Made by a program: the position numbers and the translations under genes | In this document: piece after piece, positions 23,580-33,497 of the stretch | Numbering within the stretch: the first letter of the stretch is position 1 | Layout: the number at the start of each line of letters is the position of its first letter | Notes under the pieces: model-generated | Seen by the model: only the letters and a program-made list of their open reading frames with translations | Told to the model about the DNA's origin: nothing | Databases searched by the model: none | Assembly (NCBI GenBank): GCA_020137815.1 | Contig: CM035361.1 | Span: 4,356,553-4,420,552 of the forward strand | Source: Hormiphora californensis | Taxonomy: Eukaryota > Ctenophora > Tentaculata > Cydippida > Pleurobrachiidae | DNA: 64,000 bases | Direction of reading: 5' to 3'

Positions 23580-23750
23580 TTTGTCCTGGTGTAACCATCG
23601 ATAATTCACCAACTGATTTGAATGGGATTGAAGCAGGGACTTTCGTAACTGTCACTTGCACGGATAACACCTTTGAACTAAAAGGATCAAGTACAGTATC
23701 CTGTGAAAATGACGGGTCGTGGACTGCTCTTCCAACTTGTGAGAAAAAAG
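23580..23750 (+). CDS. CCP/sushi exon, type A (gene 1)
   Basis: 171 bp from CTCCCTCAG to AAAAAAG|GTAAGC, phase 1-1. It has the sushi layout: VCPGVTIDNSPTDLN, then Cys in VTVTCTDNTFELKGS, TVSCENDGSW and LPTCEKK, giving four Cys and the GSW tryptophan. Confidence 0.88.
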
Positions 23751-24774
23751 GTAAGCCTATTATAGAGAGAACAATTATTCTTGATAATTACTAAATCCTG
23801 AAGTCAATTCACTCACATAACAGGCAGTCAATTAATTTACCTATTGTATCTTACATAACAGGCAGATCATTCTCCAATGCGCTTATTTGGTGAGGTTGTA
23901 AATGTAAAAATTGTATTATTTAATTTACTTCTAATGGTTAGAATATCTATTGCGTTTCAGACTGGACAGCTGTAGAGCCAGGTGTCAATATACCCTGGGA
24001 CCTGGAGGGAACACCTCTCCAGATAAAGACGGACTCTTCACTGGGCAGTGATGAAAGGATTTCGGTGGGGATGTTCGACAAGGACAGCGGATATATTAGT
24101 ACTGTGGATATGCAGTTCTCCTCTCCAATGCAGTATACGATGAAATATTGCACCAGCGACTGGACAGACCTGCCGGTGCAACCCCCGGTAGAGGTGGATA
24201 AGATCTGGACGATCACCAAAACAGGGTCCGCTCTCATCATCAAATGTAACAATGTTGAGATGCTGAACTACCTGTTCACAGATAGTTCAGATAGCGAGTG
24301 TGCTACATGGTTGAGTGGCGATGTTGTGGAGGAGATCTTGTTTTACGCGGATAGCTCAGCATCTGACTACTACAGAGCAGGTAAGGGTCTAAATGTAATG
24401 TATATAGCGTAGCGACTGGCTATTTGAAATGGCGGCTCATACCAAGCCCACTGATGTCTAAAAATCCAAATCTGGTGCACCTGCTGGCCTGTAGAGGGGG
24501 TGTTTCAAATAAGCCGCCATTTCAAATACCCTACCAATAATGATGCTAGCTCTATGATTCAATGATGCATCTCACATCTTCCAACACCAATACCCATCAG
24601 CGTGTCCCGGGTTTACCGTAGACGAATCAGTGCAAGAAAATTGGAGTGATACAGATCCAGGACAGACGGTGACCATCAACTGCCAGAAGAAGCACGTGCG
24701 ATACGGTAGCCGTGAGAGGACGTGTAATTCCGACGGAGAGTGGAACGTTGCCGCCCCTATTTGCAAGGAACTAG
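23580..24774 (+). CDS. Cluster gene 1 (partial): CCP - FA-like - CCP secreted protein
   Basis: Three exons, all phase 1-1: CCP at 23580-23750, FA-like module at 23961-24380, CCP at 24601-24774. Joined, they stay open throughout. The order matches gene 3 from its second module on, so the missing signal peptide and first FA-like module probably lie in or left of the 100-N gap. No downstream intact exon follows; a decayed CCP exon sits at 24993-25086. If the last intron is retained, the frame stops a few codons after the donor. The role is inferred: tandem sushi modules usually mean extracellular recognition or matrix binding. No TM segment or GPI signal is visible. Confidence 0.75.
23961..24380 (+). 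CDS. FA-like module exon, type 2 (gene 1)
   Basis: 420 bp, phase 1-1, from GCGTTTCAG to GCAG|GTAAGG. It encodes DWTAVEPGVNIPWDLEGTPL, QIKTDSSLGSDERISVGMF, KIWTITKTGSALIIKCNNVE and ADSSASDYYRA. It resembles the farnesoic-acid O-methyltransferase-like (Methyltransf_FA) modules that accompany sushi domains in invertebrates, but I cannot confirm that assignment. It is unlikely to be catalytic. Confidence 0.75.
24410..24528. mobile_element. Small TIR MITE (TAGCGACTGGCTATTTG type), 3' end trimmed
   Basis: It shares its left end TAGCGACTGGCTATTTGAAA and interior with the intact 130-bp copy at 32198-32327; the right TIR here is cut short. It is located just after the FA-like exon donor, as in the other copies. 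Confidence 0.8.
24601..24774 (+). CDS. CCP/sushi exon, type C (gene 1)
   Basis: 174 bp, phase 1-1, CCCATCAG to CTAG|GTAAGT. It encodes CPGFTVDESVQENWSDTDPG, VTINCQKKHVRYGSRERTC, NSDGEWNVAAPICKEL: four Cys plus the GEW tryptophan. It is almost identical to the gene 2 copy at 32401. Confidence 0.88.
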
Positions 24775-24992
24775 GTAAGTATTCTAGGTCGAAGTCAGGC
24801 AAGTTATAGGAAAGTATACCGGGTTGGGGGTTTGGGAAAATGGGATCACCAAAATACGTATTACTGTAAAAGTTGGGCAACTTTTGCAGAATTACGATGA
24901 TTTAAAATATTGATGGTTCATACTCTTAAATCTTTATTACTCGAAAGGTAAATTTAGCCGTTACTCAAATTTCACAACACAATGTTTTGACA

Positions 24993-25086
24993 TGTGCCCC
25001 GGATTTGCCGTACTGCACAGAGCTTGTACAAGGAAGTTGGAACTATACTTGCAGATAACTAACCGTCAGAAGAAGTAGGTACGAGA
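24993..25086 (+). pseudogene. Decayed CCP exon (type C relic)
   Basis: The sequence TGTGCCCCGGATTTGCCGTA, then AAGGAAGTTGG and AACCGTCAGAAGAAG, aligns piecemeal with the type C CCP exon at 42331. The middle is deleted and in-frame stops (TAA, TAG) are present. The same relic occurs at 32785-32880, so the decay preceded the duplication. Confidence 0.75.
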
Positions 25087-25320
25087 TGGTTGTTAGAATT
25101 GTCCTTCTTTTGTGTTTATATGTTATCGGGATTAACATGTCCGTAACCCCTTTCTAATCCCCCTTTATATTTTCATATACGGTATCCCGATATATTACGT
25201 GGTGAAGTGTTGCTGTTACGATGATTCATTCTCGGTTCTTCTCCCTGACGTTAATTGACTGGCCTTCTCTACTATCTGATCTCTCTGGGAGGATTCGGAA
25301 TAACGAGAGAGGGCGGGATT

Positions 25321-25863
25321 TTGGATCCATCGCATCCTATTCTCGCTCCGCGAATAATAGGATCCCGGCCCGTTGAGAGCAAGAACTCACGTGCGCGCGA
25401 TATAAAGCACGTTTTCAGCAGATCGCGCGTGATAGACCGTTTTTGGAGACCTTTTTAGCTGACCTAGCACTACTCAAAGGTCAATTATGGCCTCATTTCG
25501 CATCGTGATGAATCGGCGGGTATTTTCCCATACTCACAAGGCCATGACGACTCCCCCAGTACCCGCAGATTGTCCCAGGACCGAGTAGGAGCTTGCAGCC
25601 AGGTCTTTAAAGAATTGCTCATGTTTAGCGTCAATTTTGACCCACTATTCCTCAAATGCTGAAACTCGCGGGTATTTTTCGTAAAACTAGAGACAATTGT
25701 CTGCCAGGAGCAACAAACGAGATGCAAATCGGTTCAGTAGTTCCTTGCAGCCAGGTCTTTGAAAAAGTTTGCTCTAAAATCAATAACGCGCCGGAGGCCT
25801 AGATGTGAGATCGATCTCGGTCGCTGCGCGACCTCGATCTCACTCAGGCATCAATGTGGCCAA
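25321..25863. mobile_element. 543-bp insertion with a 9-bp target duplication
   Basis: Flanked by GGCGGGATT at 25312-25320 and 25864-25872. The paralogous duplicate at ~33092-33100 has a single GGCGGGATT and no insert, a clean empty site. The ends begin TTGG and finish CCAA, a weak terminal symmetry. No ORF of note. A 9-bp duplication suggests a Mutator-like non-autonomous element. Confidence 0.8.
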
Positions 25864-26576
25864 GGCGGGATTGACGTCTCATAATATTGGTTACAATGTC
25901 TAAAGACGTGGGAACTACAAGCGACACGTGGCGAGAGAGAGAAGGGATGATAGGGCGGCATGAGGACTGCTCACTTGACATTTATTCTATGAACTCAAGA
26001 GAGTATCGGGCTTGATACTAGGCGTGATGAACATTGACTATGACGTGTGTTAGGGTAGGGAACGGTTACAAGACCGTCTTCCTTGAGTTACTAAACTTGG
26101 TGGCAATTAGAGATTAAATGAAAGATTACAGTTTCTATTCTACTTTACTCTTTGTATATATCTTGTCGTATTTGTATCACAACATTTTACCCTAAAATGG
26201 ATCATATCGGTCACGGTCGGTCACAACTTCGATAATATATACGGGAAGGGTAATTATAATGCCCTACTCGGCCGGTACGGAGAAAGAATGAAATAACCGA
26301 AAAGGATATTGGAAAGACAGACAGACAGAAAAAAGAGCTGCTATATCTTTCTAGGTGATTGGTGAAACCATTTATACTAGCTATTTGGCACACCAAAAAG
26401 TGAGAGACATATATAAAAGAATGGAGAGATTGTTGAAGCTTTTTCCCCAAGCGTAAAAATGTGGTTAAAAATGATGCTATAAGACCATACTATGAAGAGA
26501 GAAAGGGAGGGATGTCGAGTTTTTTGTCGTGACCCCACCCTTTACTTCTCGTGCACGGATTTGTTGTGCGGACAGA

Positions 26577-26613
26577 CAGGCAGACAGACAGACAGACAGA
26601 CAGGCAGGCAGGC

Positions 26614-26672
<59 letters not shown>
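26577..26672. repeat. CAGA tetranucleotide microsatellite
   Basis: (CAGA)n with a few CAGG variants. The paralogous tract at 33955-34177 is more than twice as long. (GA)n follows at about 26857-26915. The long Asp/Arg/Gln ORFs here are repeat shadows. Confidence 0.95.
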
Positions 26673-26674
<2 letters not shown>

Positions 26675-26850
26675 TATAGGAGAGCTGCTATATCTTTCTA
26701 GATGCTTGACAAAACCATTAGCTTTAAGGCACACCAAAAAAGTGAGAGACTTGGAAAAGAATGGAGAGATTGTTGAAATTATTGAAGCTTTTTCCCCAAG
26801 CGTCCAACACGCGGTTAAATGATGATGCTAAGACTAAAGACAGACAGAGT

Positions 26851-26891
<41 letters not shown>

Positions 26892-27217
26892 GAGAGAGAG
26901 AGGAGAGAGAGAAGCGAGCGAGCGCGAGATACGCATATAGCTGTTGATAGAGATAGCGAGAGATTCTAATATATAGCGTAAGAGATATATCTGGCTATAG
27001 CTCTGATCTAGATATAGAGCATATATTAAGGAGAATAAAGAGAGATGGTGATAGATGAGAGATATAGATAATAGAGAGATAGGAGTGTTAGTCCTTAGAT
27101 CACGGGGTGGAGAGCTCAACTGATGTGTTAATGGAAAAAAAATCCGTGGCGTGACTTTATTCCCAAACATCCTCTGATAGTTGTGTTTGACTTGTCAATT
27201 GTCAAGCGAGATCCAAA

Positions 27218-27272
27218 ATGATAAGATTTTTCTTTTCCGTTTTATTGCTCGCCACGTTTTCTGCAACAGCAG
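27218..27272 (+). CDS. Signal-peptide exon (gene 2)
   Basis: ATG preceded by ATCCAAA; it encodes MIRFFFSVLLLATFSATAG and ends GCAG|GTTTGT in phase 1. Hydrophobic core followed by an AxA-type cleavage site (SATA|G). The upstream flank (27170-27217) matches that of gene 3. Confidence 0.85.
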
Positions 27273-30200
27273 GTTTGTAATAACTAATAACATTAGTTGG
27301 CTAGGTAGTCTTTGCAAGTAAAGGTTCATATTTTAAGGGCGGGGGTAACTATGGCATTATTAGCATTAAATTCATCGCATTTCAGTTCCATGGAGTACAG
27401 TAAAACTTAATGATATGTTCACATATGATCTGGAGAGCACCCCTCTTCAAATTAAAACCAACTCTACTGCCGGGAGTGAGGACAGGATTGCAGTAGTGAC
27501 ATACAATGAGTACGATAGTTTAATTGGAGGGTTGTTGATGGAGTTTACCGAACCTATGGGATACACGATCAGGTACTGTGTCGCGGACACCCTTGACCGC
27601 TCGACGTGGCTCAAACTTCCAGTACAACCTCCATTGGAAGTGGACAAGATTTGGACAATTCGAAAAAATACCAGTACAATCAGTGTAGAGTGCAACGGGG
27701 TGGAGGTACTGAACTACCACTTCAGTGACAGTAGTTATACTGATACTGAATGTGTATCAAGGTGGGGAGGAGATGTAGTGGAGAAGATACTATTTGGCGG
27801 CAAGGATAATGCATCTGACAGCTACAGGGCAAAAACAGGTACAGTCGGACCCCGATTTGGTGACATCCTCGGGGGAAAGAATTTTGTCCACTAAATCGGG
27901 GTGTCCACTAAATCGAGGGGTCAAACACTGTTAATTTCCTATATCGGGGGAAGATTATCCTGTCACTAAATCGGGGTGCCACTAAATCGGGGGCCACTAA
28001 ATCGGGGTCCGACTGTACATGTAATAAAGGAGTTAATAATTTAATCCAAAAACCAAATAAGTTTGGTGGATATTTGGGGCTATAAAACGTGCAAAAGTTT
28101 TGATATATATAATGAACTTTCGGGCATGGGGTTTCTATGATCATAACTAGCTACATACGGCCAGGACAACTGCAATCACCAAAATATTTATTATTTTAAT
28201 TTGTATATTTATCGCAATTCAGACTGGATAGCTGTAGAAAAGGATGTAAAGATACCCTGGGACCTGGAGGGAATACCTCTCCAGATAAAGACTGACTCTA
28301 CATTGGGCAGTGATGAGGAAATCAAGGTGTGGATGTACAACAAGGACAGCGTATATATCAGTGGTGTGGCTATGAAGTTCTCCTCTCCAATGCAGTATCA
28401 TCTAGGCCACTGTACCATTCATGATACGTTGTCGGACCTGCCAGTGCAACCTCCGGTGGACGTGGAAAAGATCTGGACGATCACAAAAACGGAAACCGCC
28501 CTCATTATCACATGTAACGATGTTGAAGTACTGAACTACCTGTTTGAAGATAGTTCAAGGAGCGAGTGTGTTACAAAGTGGGATGGTAATGTTGTCGAGG
28601 AGATCGTGTTTTACGCTGATGGCTCACCATACTACAGAGCAGGTAAGGGTCTAAATGTATGTAAAATAGCGTAGCGACTGGCTATTTGAAATGGCGGCTC
28701 ATACCAAAGCCCACTGATGTCTAAAAATCCAAATCTGGTGCACCTGCTGTCCCTGTAGAGGGGGTGTTTCAAATAAGCCGCCATTTCAAATACCCTACCA
28801 ATAATGATGCTAGCTCTATGATTCAATGATGAATCTCACATCTCCCAACACCAATACCCATCCCCAGTGCAAAGATTGTGCTAATTTGCGAACATAATTC
28901 GTGGCAAAAAGTATCGGATTTTGAGCTAAAAAAGGCAAAAATTTGCTGCACAGCAAAATTGGGACATTTTTTGAGTCAAATAGATGCTTCCATCGTGATC
29001 AGCGTCGAAAAGTAGGTCGGGGTACAAAATTTCATGTTTCTACCTCATCCCATTCGCCAATGCGAATCTTGCTAATTTGGTGGCACATTCGAGGGCACAT
29101 TAGCATGTTGCTATAGCAACTACCTTACTCTCCAAAATTAAGATCCAGATAATGTAGCAAACTACAGTCGGACCCCGATTTACCGGGCCCCGATTTACCG
29201 GAACCCCGATTTACCGGGAGGATTTCTTTCCCCCGATTTTTTTTTGGAAAATTTTCGAAGTTTGGCCGGTTGGTAAACTTGCATTTGCAATTCGCTAGGT
29301 CTAATGGGGATCACGTATCGGTTCGTTTCGAACCGTCTAATTAGCGGGAGGACACGTGATAAGATGCACCGATTCGAAACACGATTCGAACGTGGCTGGT
29401 ATACCTTAGAAAAGTTTCATAACTTTTTTTTGCAAAATTTTACAGAATCATTGTCAATGCTTTGATCGATGCTCCCCGTAAATTTTTAGAGAAAAAGTTA
29501 TTTTGAAACTTTGATACTTTCCTCACCCCGCTTAAGGTGCCCAGATTCGGCATGGTAAACACGTATCGGTTCGTTTCGAACCGTCTAATTAGCGGCAGGA
29601 CTGCGATAAGATGCAACCGATTTTGAAACACGATTCGGACTCGGTCGGGGTGGTTTCCTTAGAAAAAGTTTTTAAAACCATTTTTTTTTAAAATTTTTTA
29701 AATTTTCTATTTCTAATGACAAAGCAATGAAACTATTTTCATCAATAATGTATACATACAGTTAGAGGTTCCTTGGTATAGAATTTTTGGACAAAAGTAG
29801 ATTTATGGTCAATATGCTCTACCCCGATTATCCGGGGACCCCGATTTACCGGCAAAATGGCTTCCCCTTTTCCCCCCCGAGGATCCCGGGAAATCGGGGT
29901 CCGACTGTACAATTAAAATCTTCTATTAAACAATCTTAAATCAAAAACACTAAAATTCAAAATCTTAAATTAAGCAACCAAAATTACGCGAAATTTAAAC
30001 ATCGAAAATAAAAAGCAGCCAAATTTAAAACCCGTTTTAAGAAAATCAGTGTACATCACGTGATAAGACCAGAGAGAGTTGTGTTGCAAACTAGATAAGA
30101 AAGCCGGTTATTAAAGGGGAAACAACTTTAAACTCACCTATAACGACCCTCATTGACCCCGGGCCCCGTTTTTTTGTGTTAGGGACAAGTCGAATGTCCT

Positions 30201-32574
30201 GCCTTTAATGTTGACGGATCAACACAAAGAAGCTGGACTGCTTCACCAACGGGGACAACTGCCACCATAAAATGTGCTGCGACTTATATCCTAGTGGGAA
30301 GTGCAACACTGACGTGTCAGGATGATGGATCGTGGTCAAGTGAAATACCGCAGTGTGATAAAGTTTGTAAGTTGATCAACATGTCCCTAGTATTATTCAT
30401 TAAGTAAAGGATGCTAAGCACCAAAGACTGAATTAACCTAAAACTCTAACTTAGTTACAGTCAAGTTTTTTAATCAAGGGACAGGGGGCTGTGCATTCAG
30501 AGAGGTCGCACAGCGTTGTATTTGCGCATGATAATCGAGATCAAGTTCCTGGCAATTTTAAGACTGGAAGCGTTAGAAAGACAATTTTAAGACCTTTTCA
30601 ACGTAACTAAGATAAAGTCTTTATCTTATCAGGAACTTTTGTAAAATTGTCACGTGCAAATACAACGCCGTGCGACTTCTCTGAATGTGCGGCCCCCTGT
30701 CCCTTGATTAAAAATGCGACTTTAGAGCAGAAAAATTTATAAATCTCCTAATAAAAAGGCTATCTCTATAAAAAATCTCTTTCAGTTTGTCCTGGTATAA
30801 CCATCGATAACTCTCCTAACTGATTTGAATTGGATTGAAGCAGGGAACACCGTAACTGTCGAATGTTACGGATAATACCTTTGAACTAAAAGGATCAAGC
30901 ACCGTATCCTGTGACAATGACGGGTCGTGGCCGAGTGACCTCCCGACTTGTGAGAAAAAAGGTAAGCACATTGCTCTTTAAAAGTCTAACTCTAAGCACT
31001 AAAGCCTGAAGTCGACTAAAATTTTTACTTATTTATAAAATACTGAGCGAAGTAATTTATAAATCATCTAATAAAAAAATCTCTCTCAGTTTGTCCTGGT
31101 ATAACCATCGATAACTCTCCAACTGATTTGAATTGGATTGAAGCAGGGAACACCGTAACTGTCGAATGTACGGATAATACCTTTGAACTAAAAGGATCAA
31201 GCACCGTATCCTGTGACAATGACGGGTCGTGGCCGAGTGACCTCCCGACTTGTGAGAAAAAAGGTAAGCACATTGCTCTTTAAAAGTCTAACTCTAAGCA
31301 CTAAAGCCTGAAGTCGACTAAAATGATTACTTATTTATAAAATACTGAGCGAAGTAATTTATAAATCATCTAATAAAAAAATCTCTCTCAGTTTGTCCTG
31401 GTAGAACCATCGATAACTCTCCAACTGATTTGAATGGGATTGAAGCAGGGAACACCGTAACTGTCGAATGTACGGATAATACCTTTGAACTAAAAGGATC
31501 AAGTACAGTATCCTGTGAAAATGACGGGTCGTGGAGTACTCGCCCAACTTGTGAGAAAAAAGGTAAGCCTATTATAGAGAGAACAATTGTTCTTGATAAT
31601 TACTAAAGCCTGAAGTCAATTAATTTACCTATTGTATCTTACATAACATGTAGATCATTCTCCGCAATGCGCTTATTTGGTGAGGTTGTAAATGTAAAAA
31701 TTGTATTATTTAATTTACTTCTAATGGTTAGAATATCTATTGCGTTTCAGACTGGACAGCTGTAGAGCAGGGTGTGAAGATACCCTGGGACCTGGAGGGA
31801 ACACCTCTCCAGATAAAGACGGGCTCTTCACTGGGCAGTGATGAAAGGATTTCGGTGGGGATGTTCGACAAGGACAGCGGATATATTAGTACTGTGGATA
31901 TGCAGTTCTCCTCTCCAATGCAGTATACGATGAAATATTGCACCAGCTGGACAGACCTGCCAGTACAACCCCCGGTGGAGGTGGAGAAGATTTGGACGAT
32001 CATCAAAACAGGGTCCGCTCTCATCATCAAATGTAACAATGTTGAGATGCTGAACTACCTGTTCACAGATAGTTCAGATAGCGAGTGTGCTACATGGTTG
32101 AGTGGCGATGTTGTGGGGGAGATCATGTTTTACGCTGATAGCTCAGCAACTGACTACTACAGAGCAGGTAAGGGTCTAAATGTAATGTAATATAGCGTAG
32201 CGACTGGCTATTTGAAATGGCGGCTCATACCAAGCCCACTGATGTCTAAAAATCCAAATCTGGTGCACCTGCTGGCCTGTAGAGGGGGTGTTTCAAATAA
32301 GCCGCCATTTCAAATAGCCAGTCGCTACCCTACCAATAATGATGCTAGCTCTATGATTCAATGATGCATCTCACATCTTCCCAACACCAATACCCATCAG
32401 CGTGTCCCGGGTTCACCGTAGACGAATCAGTGCAAGAAAATTGGAGTGATACAGATCCAGGACAGACGGTGACCATCAACTGCCAGAAGAAGCACGTGCG
32501 ATACGGTAGCCGTGAGAGGACGTGTAATTCCGACGGAGAGTGGAACGTTGCCGCCCCTATTTGCAAGGAACTAG
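27218..32574 (+). CDS. Cluster gene 2: signal peptide - FA-like x2 - CCP x3(+1 broken) - FA-like - CCP
   Basis: The start ATG at 27218 opens MIRFFFSVLLLATFSATAG, a clear signal peptide, in a 55-bp phase-1 exon identical in layout to 34654. Exons in order: 27386-27838 FA-like type 1, 28223-28642 FA-like type 2, 30190-30366 CCP type B (acceptor uncertain), 30786-30961 CCP type A with two inserted bases, 31090-31263 and 31392-31562 CCP type A, 31751-32167 FA-like type 2, 32401-32574 CCP type C. All junctions are phase 1, so the broken CCP exon could simply be skipped. After the second FA-like exon, homology to the other copies ends at CCCATC (28863), where a CCP exon would be expected, so one module seems to have been lost. 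The product is predicted to be secreted. A C-terminal anchor is not seen. Confidence 0.75.
27386..27838 (+). CDS. FA-like module exon, type 1 (gene 2)
   Basis: 453 bp, phase 1-1. It encodes VPWSTVKLNDMFTYDLEST, PLQIKTNSTAGSEDRIAVV, IWTIRKNTSTISVECNGVEV, LNYHFSDSSYTDTECVSRW and GGDVVEKILFGGKDNASDS. Same fold signature as type 2 with a longer N-terminal stretch. The donor is directly followed by a MITE (27842-28015). Confidence 0.75.
27840..28017. mobile_element. Pogo/Tigger-like MITE at the splice donor
   Basis: TA target duplications (27840-27841, 28016-28017) enclose TIRs CAGTCGGACCCCGATTT and AAATCGGGGTCCGACTG. The T of the GT donor at 27839-27840 is the first base of the left TA. Related copies lie at 29165-29907, 44891-45002 and 47510-47665. 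The TIR style and TA duplication fit Tc1/mariner pogo-type elements. No transposase. Confidence 0.85.
28223..28642 (+). CDS. FA-like module exon, type 2 (gene 2, first)
   Basis: 420 bp, phase 1-1, from CAATTCAG to GCAG|GTAAGG. It encodes DWIAVEKDVKIPWDLEGIPL, KIWTITKTETALIITCNDVE and VLNYLFEDSSRSECVTKW. It is open throughout and close to the copies at 23961, 31751 and 40822. Confidence 0.78.
28669..28795. mobile_element. Small TIR MITE (TAGCGACTGG type), 3' end trimmed
   Basis: Second of three copies, in the same position after an FA-like exon. It was probably present before the exon block duplicated. Confidence 0.75.
29163..29909. mobile_element. Pogo-like TIR element, 743 bp, non-autonomous
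   Basis: TA-CAGTCGGACCCCGATTTACC on the left and AAATCGGGGTCCGACTG-TA on the right. The interior has two related ~95-bp segments (ACGTATCGGTTCGTTTCGAA at ~29312 and ~29561). No credible transposase ORF. Confidence 0.85.
30190..30366 (+). CDS. CCP/sushi exon, type B (gene 2); acceptor shifted
   Basis: It encodes ECPAFNVDGSTQRSWTASPT, TIKCAATYILVGSATLTC and QDDGSWSSEIPQCDKV. The gene 3 copy starts TTCAG|GACCAGTCG, whereas here an extra G follows TGTTAG. An in-phase acceptor exists seven bases downstream at GGGACAAG, which I used. The exon may therefore be weakly spliced. Donor GTTT|GTAAGT. Confidence 0.55.
30467..30716. mobile_element. TIR MITE with ~45-bp ends
   Basis: The left end TTTTTAATCAAGGGACAGGG and right end CCCTGTCCCTTGATTAAAAA are inverted; the similarity continues through ATTCAGAGA.GTCGCAC. 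A central palindrome AAGATAAAGTCTTTATCTT is present. Intron of gene 2. No ORF. Confidence 0.85.
30786..30961 (+). pseudogene. Frameshifted CCP/sushi exon, type A (gene 2)
   Basis: Nearly identical to 31090-31263 but two bases longer: CCTAACTG for CCAACTG, and AATGTTACGG for AATGTACGG. The first creates a stop (AAC TGA) shortly after VCPGITIDNSP. Splice sites are intact. It is either a real broken copy or an assembly error in three near-identical ~305-bp tandem units. Confidence 0.8.
31090..31263 (+). CDS. CCP/sushi exon, type A (gene 2, second)
   Basis: 174 bp, phase 1-1. It encodes VCPGITIDNSPTDLNWIEAG, TVTVECTDNTFELKGSSTV and SCDNDGSWPSDLPTCEKK. The duplicated unit (intron plus exon) spans ~305 bp, shared with 30786 and 31392. 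Confidence 0.88.
31392..31562 (+). CDS. CCP/sushi exon, type A (gene 2, third)
   Basis: 171 bp, phase 1-1, CTCTCTCAG to AAAAAAG|GTAAGC. It encodes VCPGRTIDNSPTDLNGIEAG and SCENDGSWSTRPTCEKK. The following intron matches the gene 1 intron after 23750, so this exon marks the left part of the duplicated block. Confidence 0.88.
31751..32167 (+). CDS. FA-like module exon, type 2 (gene 2, second)
   Basis: 417 bp, phase 1-1; one codon shorter than the gene 1 copy (CTSWTDLPVQ versus CTSDWTDLPVQ). Otherwise nearly identical to 23961-24380. Confidence 0.78.
32198..32327. mobile_element. Intact 130-bp TIR MITE (TAGCGACTGG type)
   Basis: Both ends are present: TAGCGACTGGCTATTTGAAA and TTTCAAATAGCCAGTCGCTA, TIR of ~28 bp. 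It defines the family of the trimmed copies at 24410 and 28669. Confidence 0.85.
32401..32574 (+). CDS. CCP/sushi exon, type C (gene 2)
   Basis: 174 bp, phase 1-1, essentially identical to 24601-24774, with CPGFTVDESVQENWSDTDPG and EWNVAAPICKEL. Reading past the donor adds GKYSRSKSGKL and a stop. Confidence 0.88.
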
Positions 32575-32784
32575 GTAAGTATTCTAGGTCGAAGTCAGGC
32601 AAGTTATAGGAAAGTATACCGGGTTGGGGGTTTGGGAAAATGGGATCACCAAAATATGTATTACTGTAAAAGTTGGGCAACTTTTGCAGAATTGCGATGA
32701 TTTAAAATATTGATGGTTCATAATCTTTATTACTCGAAAGGTAAATTTAGCCGTTACTCAAATTTCACAACACAATGTTTTGAC

Positions 32785-32880
32785 ATGTGCCCCGGATTTG
32801 CCGTACTGTACTGAGTGTACTAGGAAGTTGGAACTATACTTGCAGATAATTAACCGTCAGAAGAAGTAGGTACGAGATGG
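32785..32880 (+). pseudogene. Decayed CCP exon (type C relic), second copy
   Basis: Same relic as at 24993-25086, with a few further differences (GTACTGAGTGTACTAGG). It carries stops and an internal deletion. Downstream sequence to ~33480 also matches the gene 1-2 spacer. Confidence 0.75.
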
Positions 32881-33497
32881 TTGTTAGAATTGTCCTTCTT
32901 TTGTGTTTATATGTTATCGGGATTACATGTTCGTAACCCCTTTCTATTTTCATATATTACGGTATCCCGATATATTACGTGGTGAAGTGTTGCTGTTACG
33001 ATGACTCATTCTCGGTTCTTCTCCCTGACGTTAATTGGCTGGCAGCTTCTCTACTATTTCTCTCTGGGAGGATTCGGAATAACGAGAGAGGGCGGGATTG
33101 ACGTCTCATAATATTGGTTGCAATGTCTAAAGACGTGGGAACCACGAGCGACACGTGGCGAGAGAGAGAAAGGGAGGATATATAGGGCGGTATGAGGACT
33201 GCTCACTTGACATTTATTAATTCTATGAACTCAAGAGAGTATCGGGCTTGATACTAGGCGTGATGAACATTGACTATGACGTGTGTTAGGGTAGGGAACG
33301 GTTACAAGACCGTCTTCCTTGAGTTACTAAACTTGGTGGCAATTAGAGATTATGAAAGATTACAGTTTCTATTCTACTTTACTCTTTGTATATATATCTT
33401 GTCGTATTTGTATCACAACATTTTACCCTAAAATGGATCATATCGGTCACGGTCGGTCACAACTTCGATAATATATACGGGAAGGGTAACTATAATG

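Noticed and set aside
23961-24380. Active farnesoic acid O-methyltransferase
   Set aside because: The module resembles that domain family only in context and general pattern; no SAM-binding motif is visible, so enzymatic function is not claimed.
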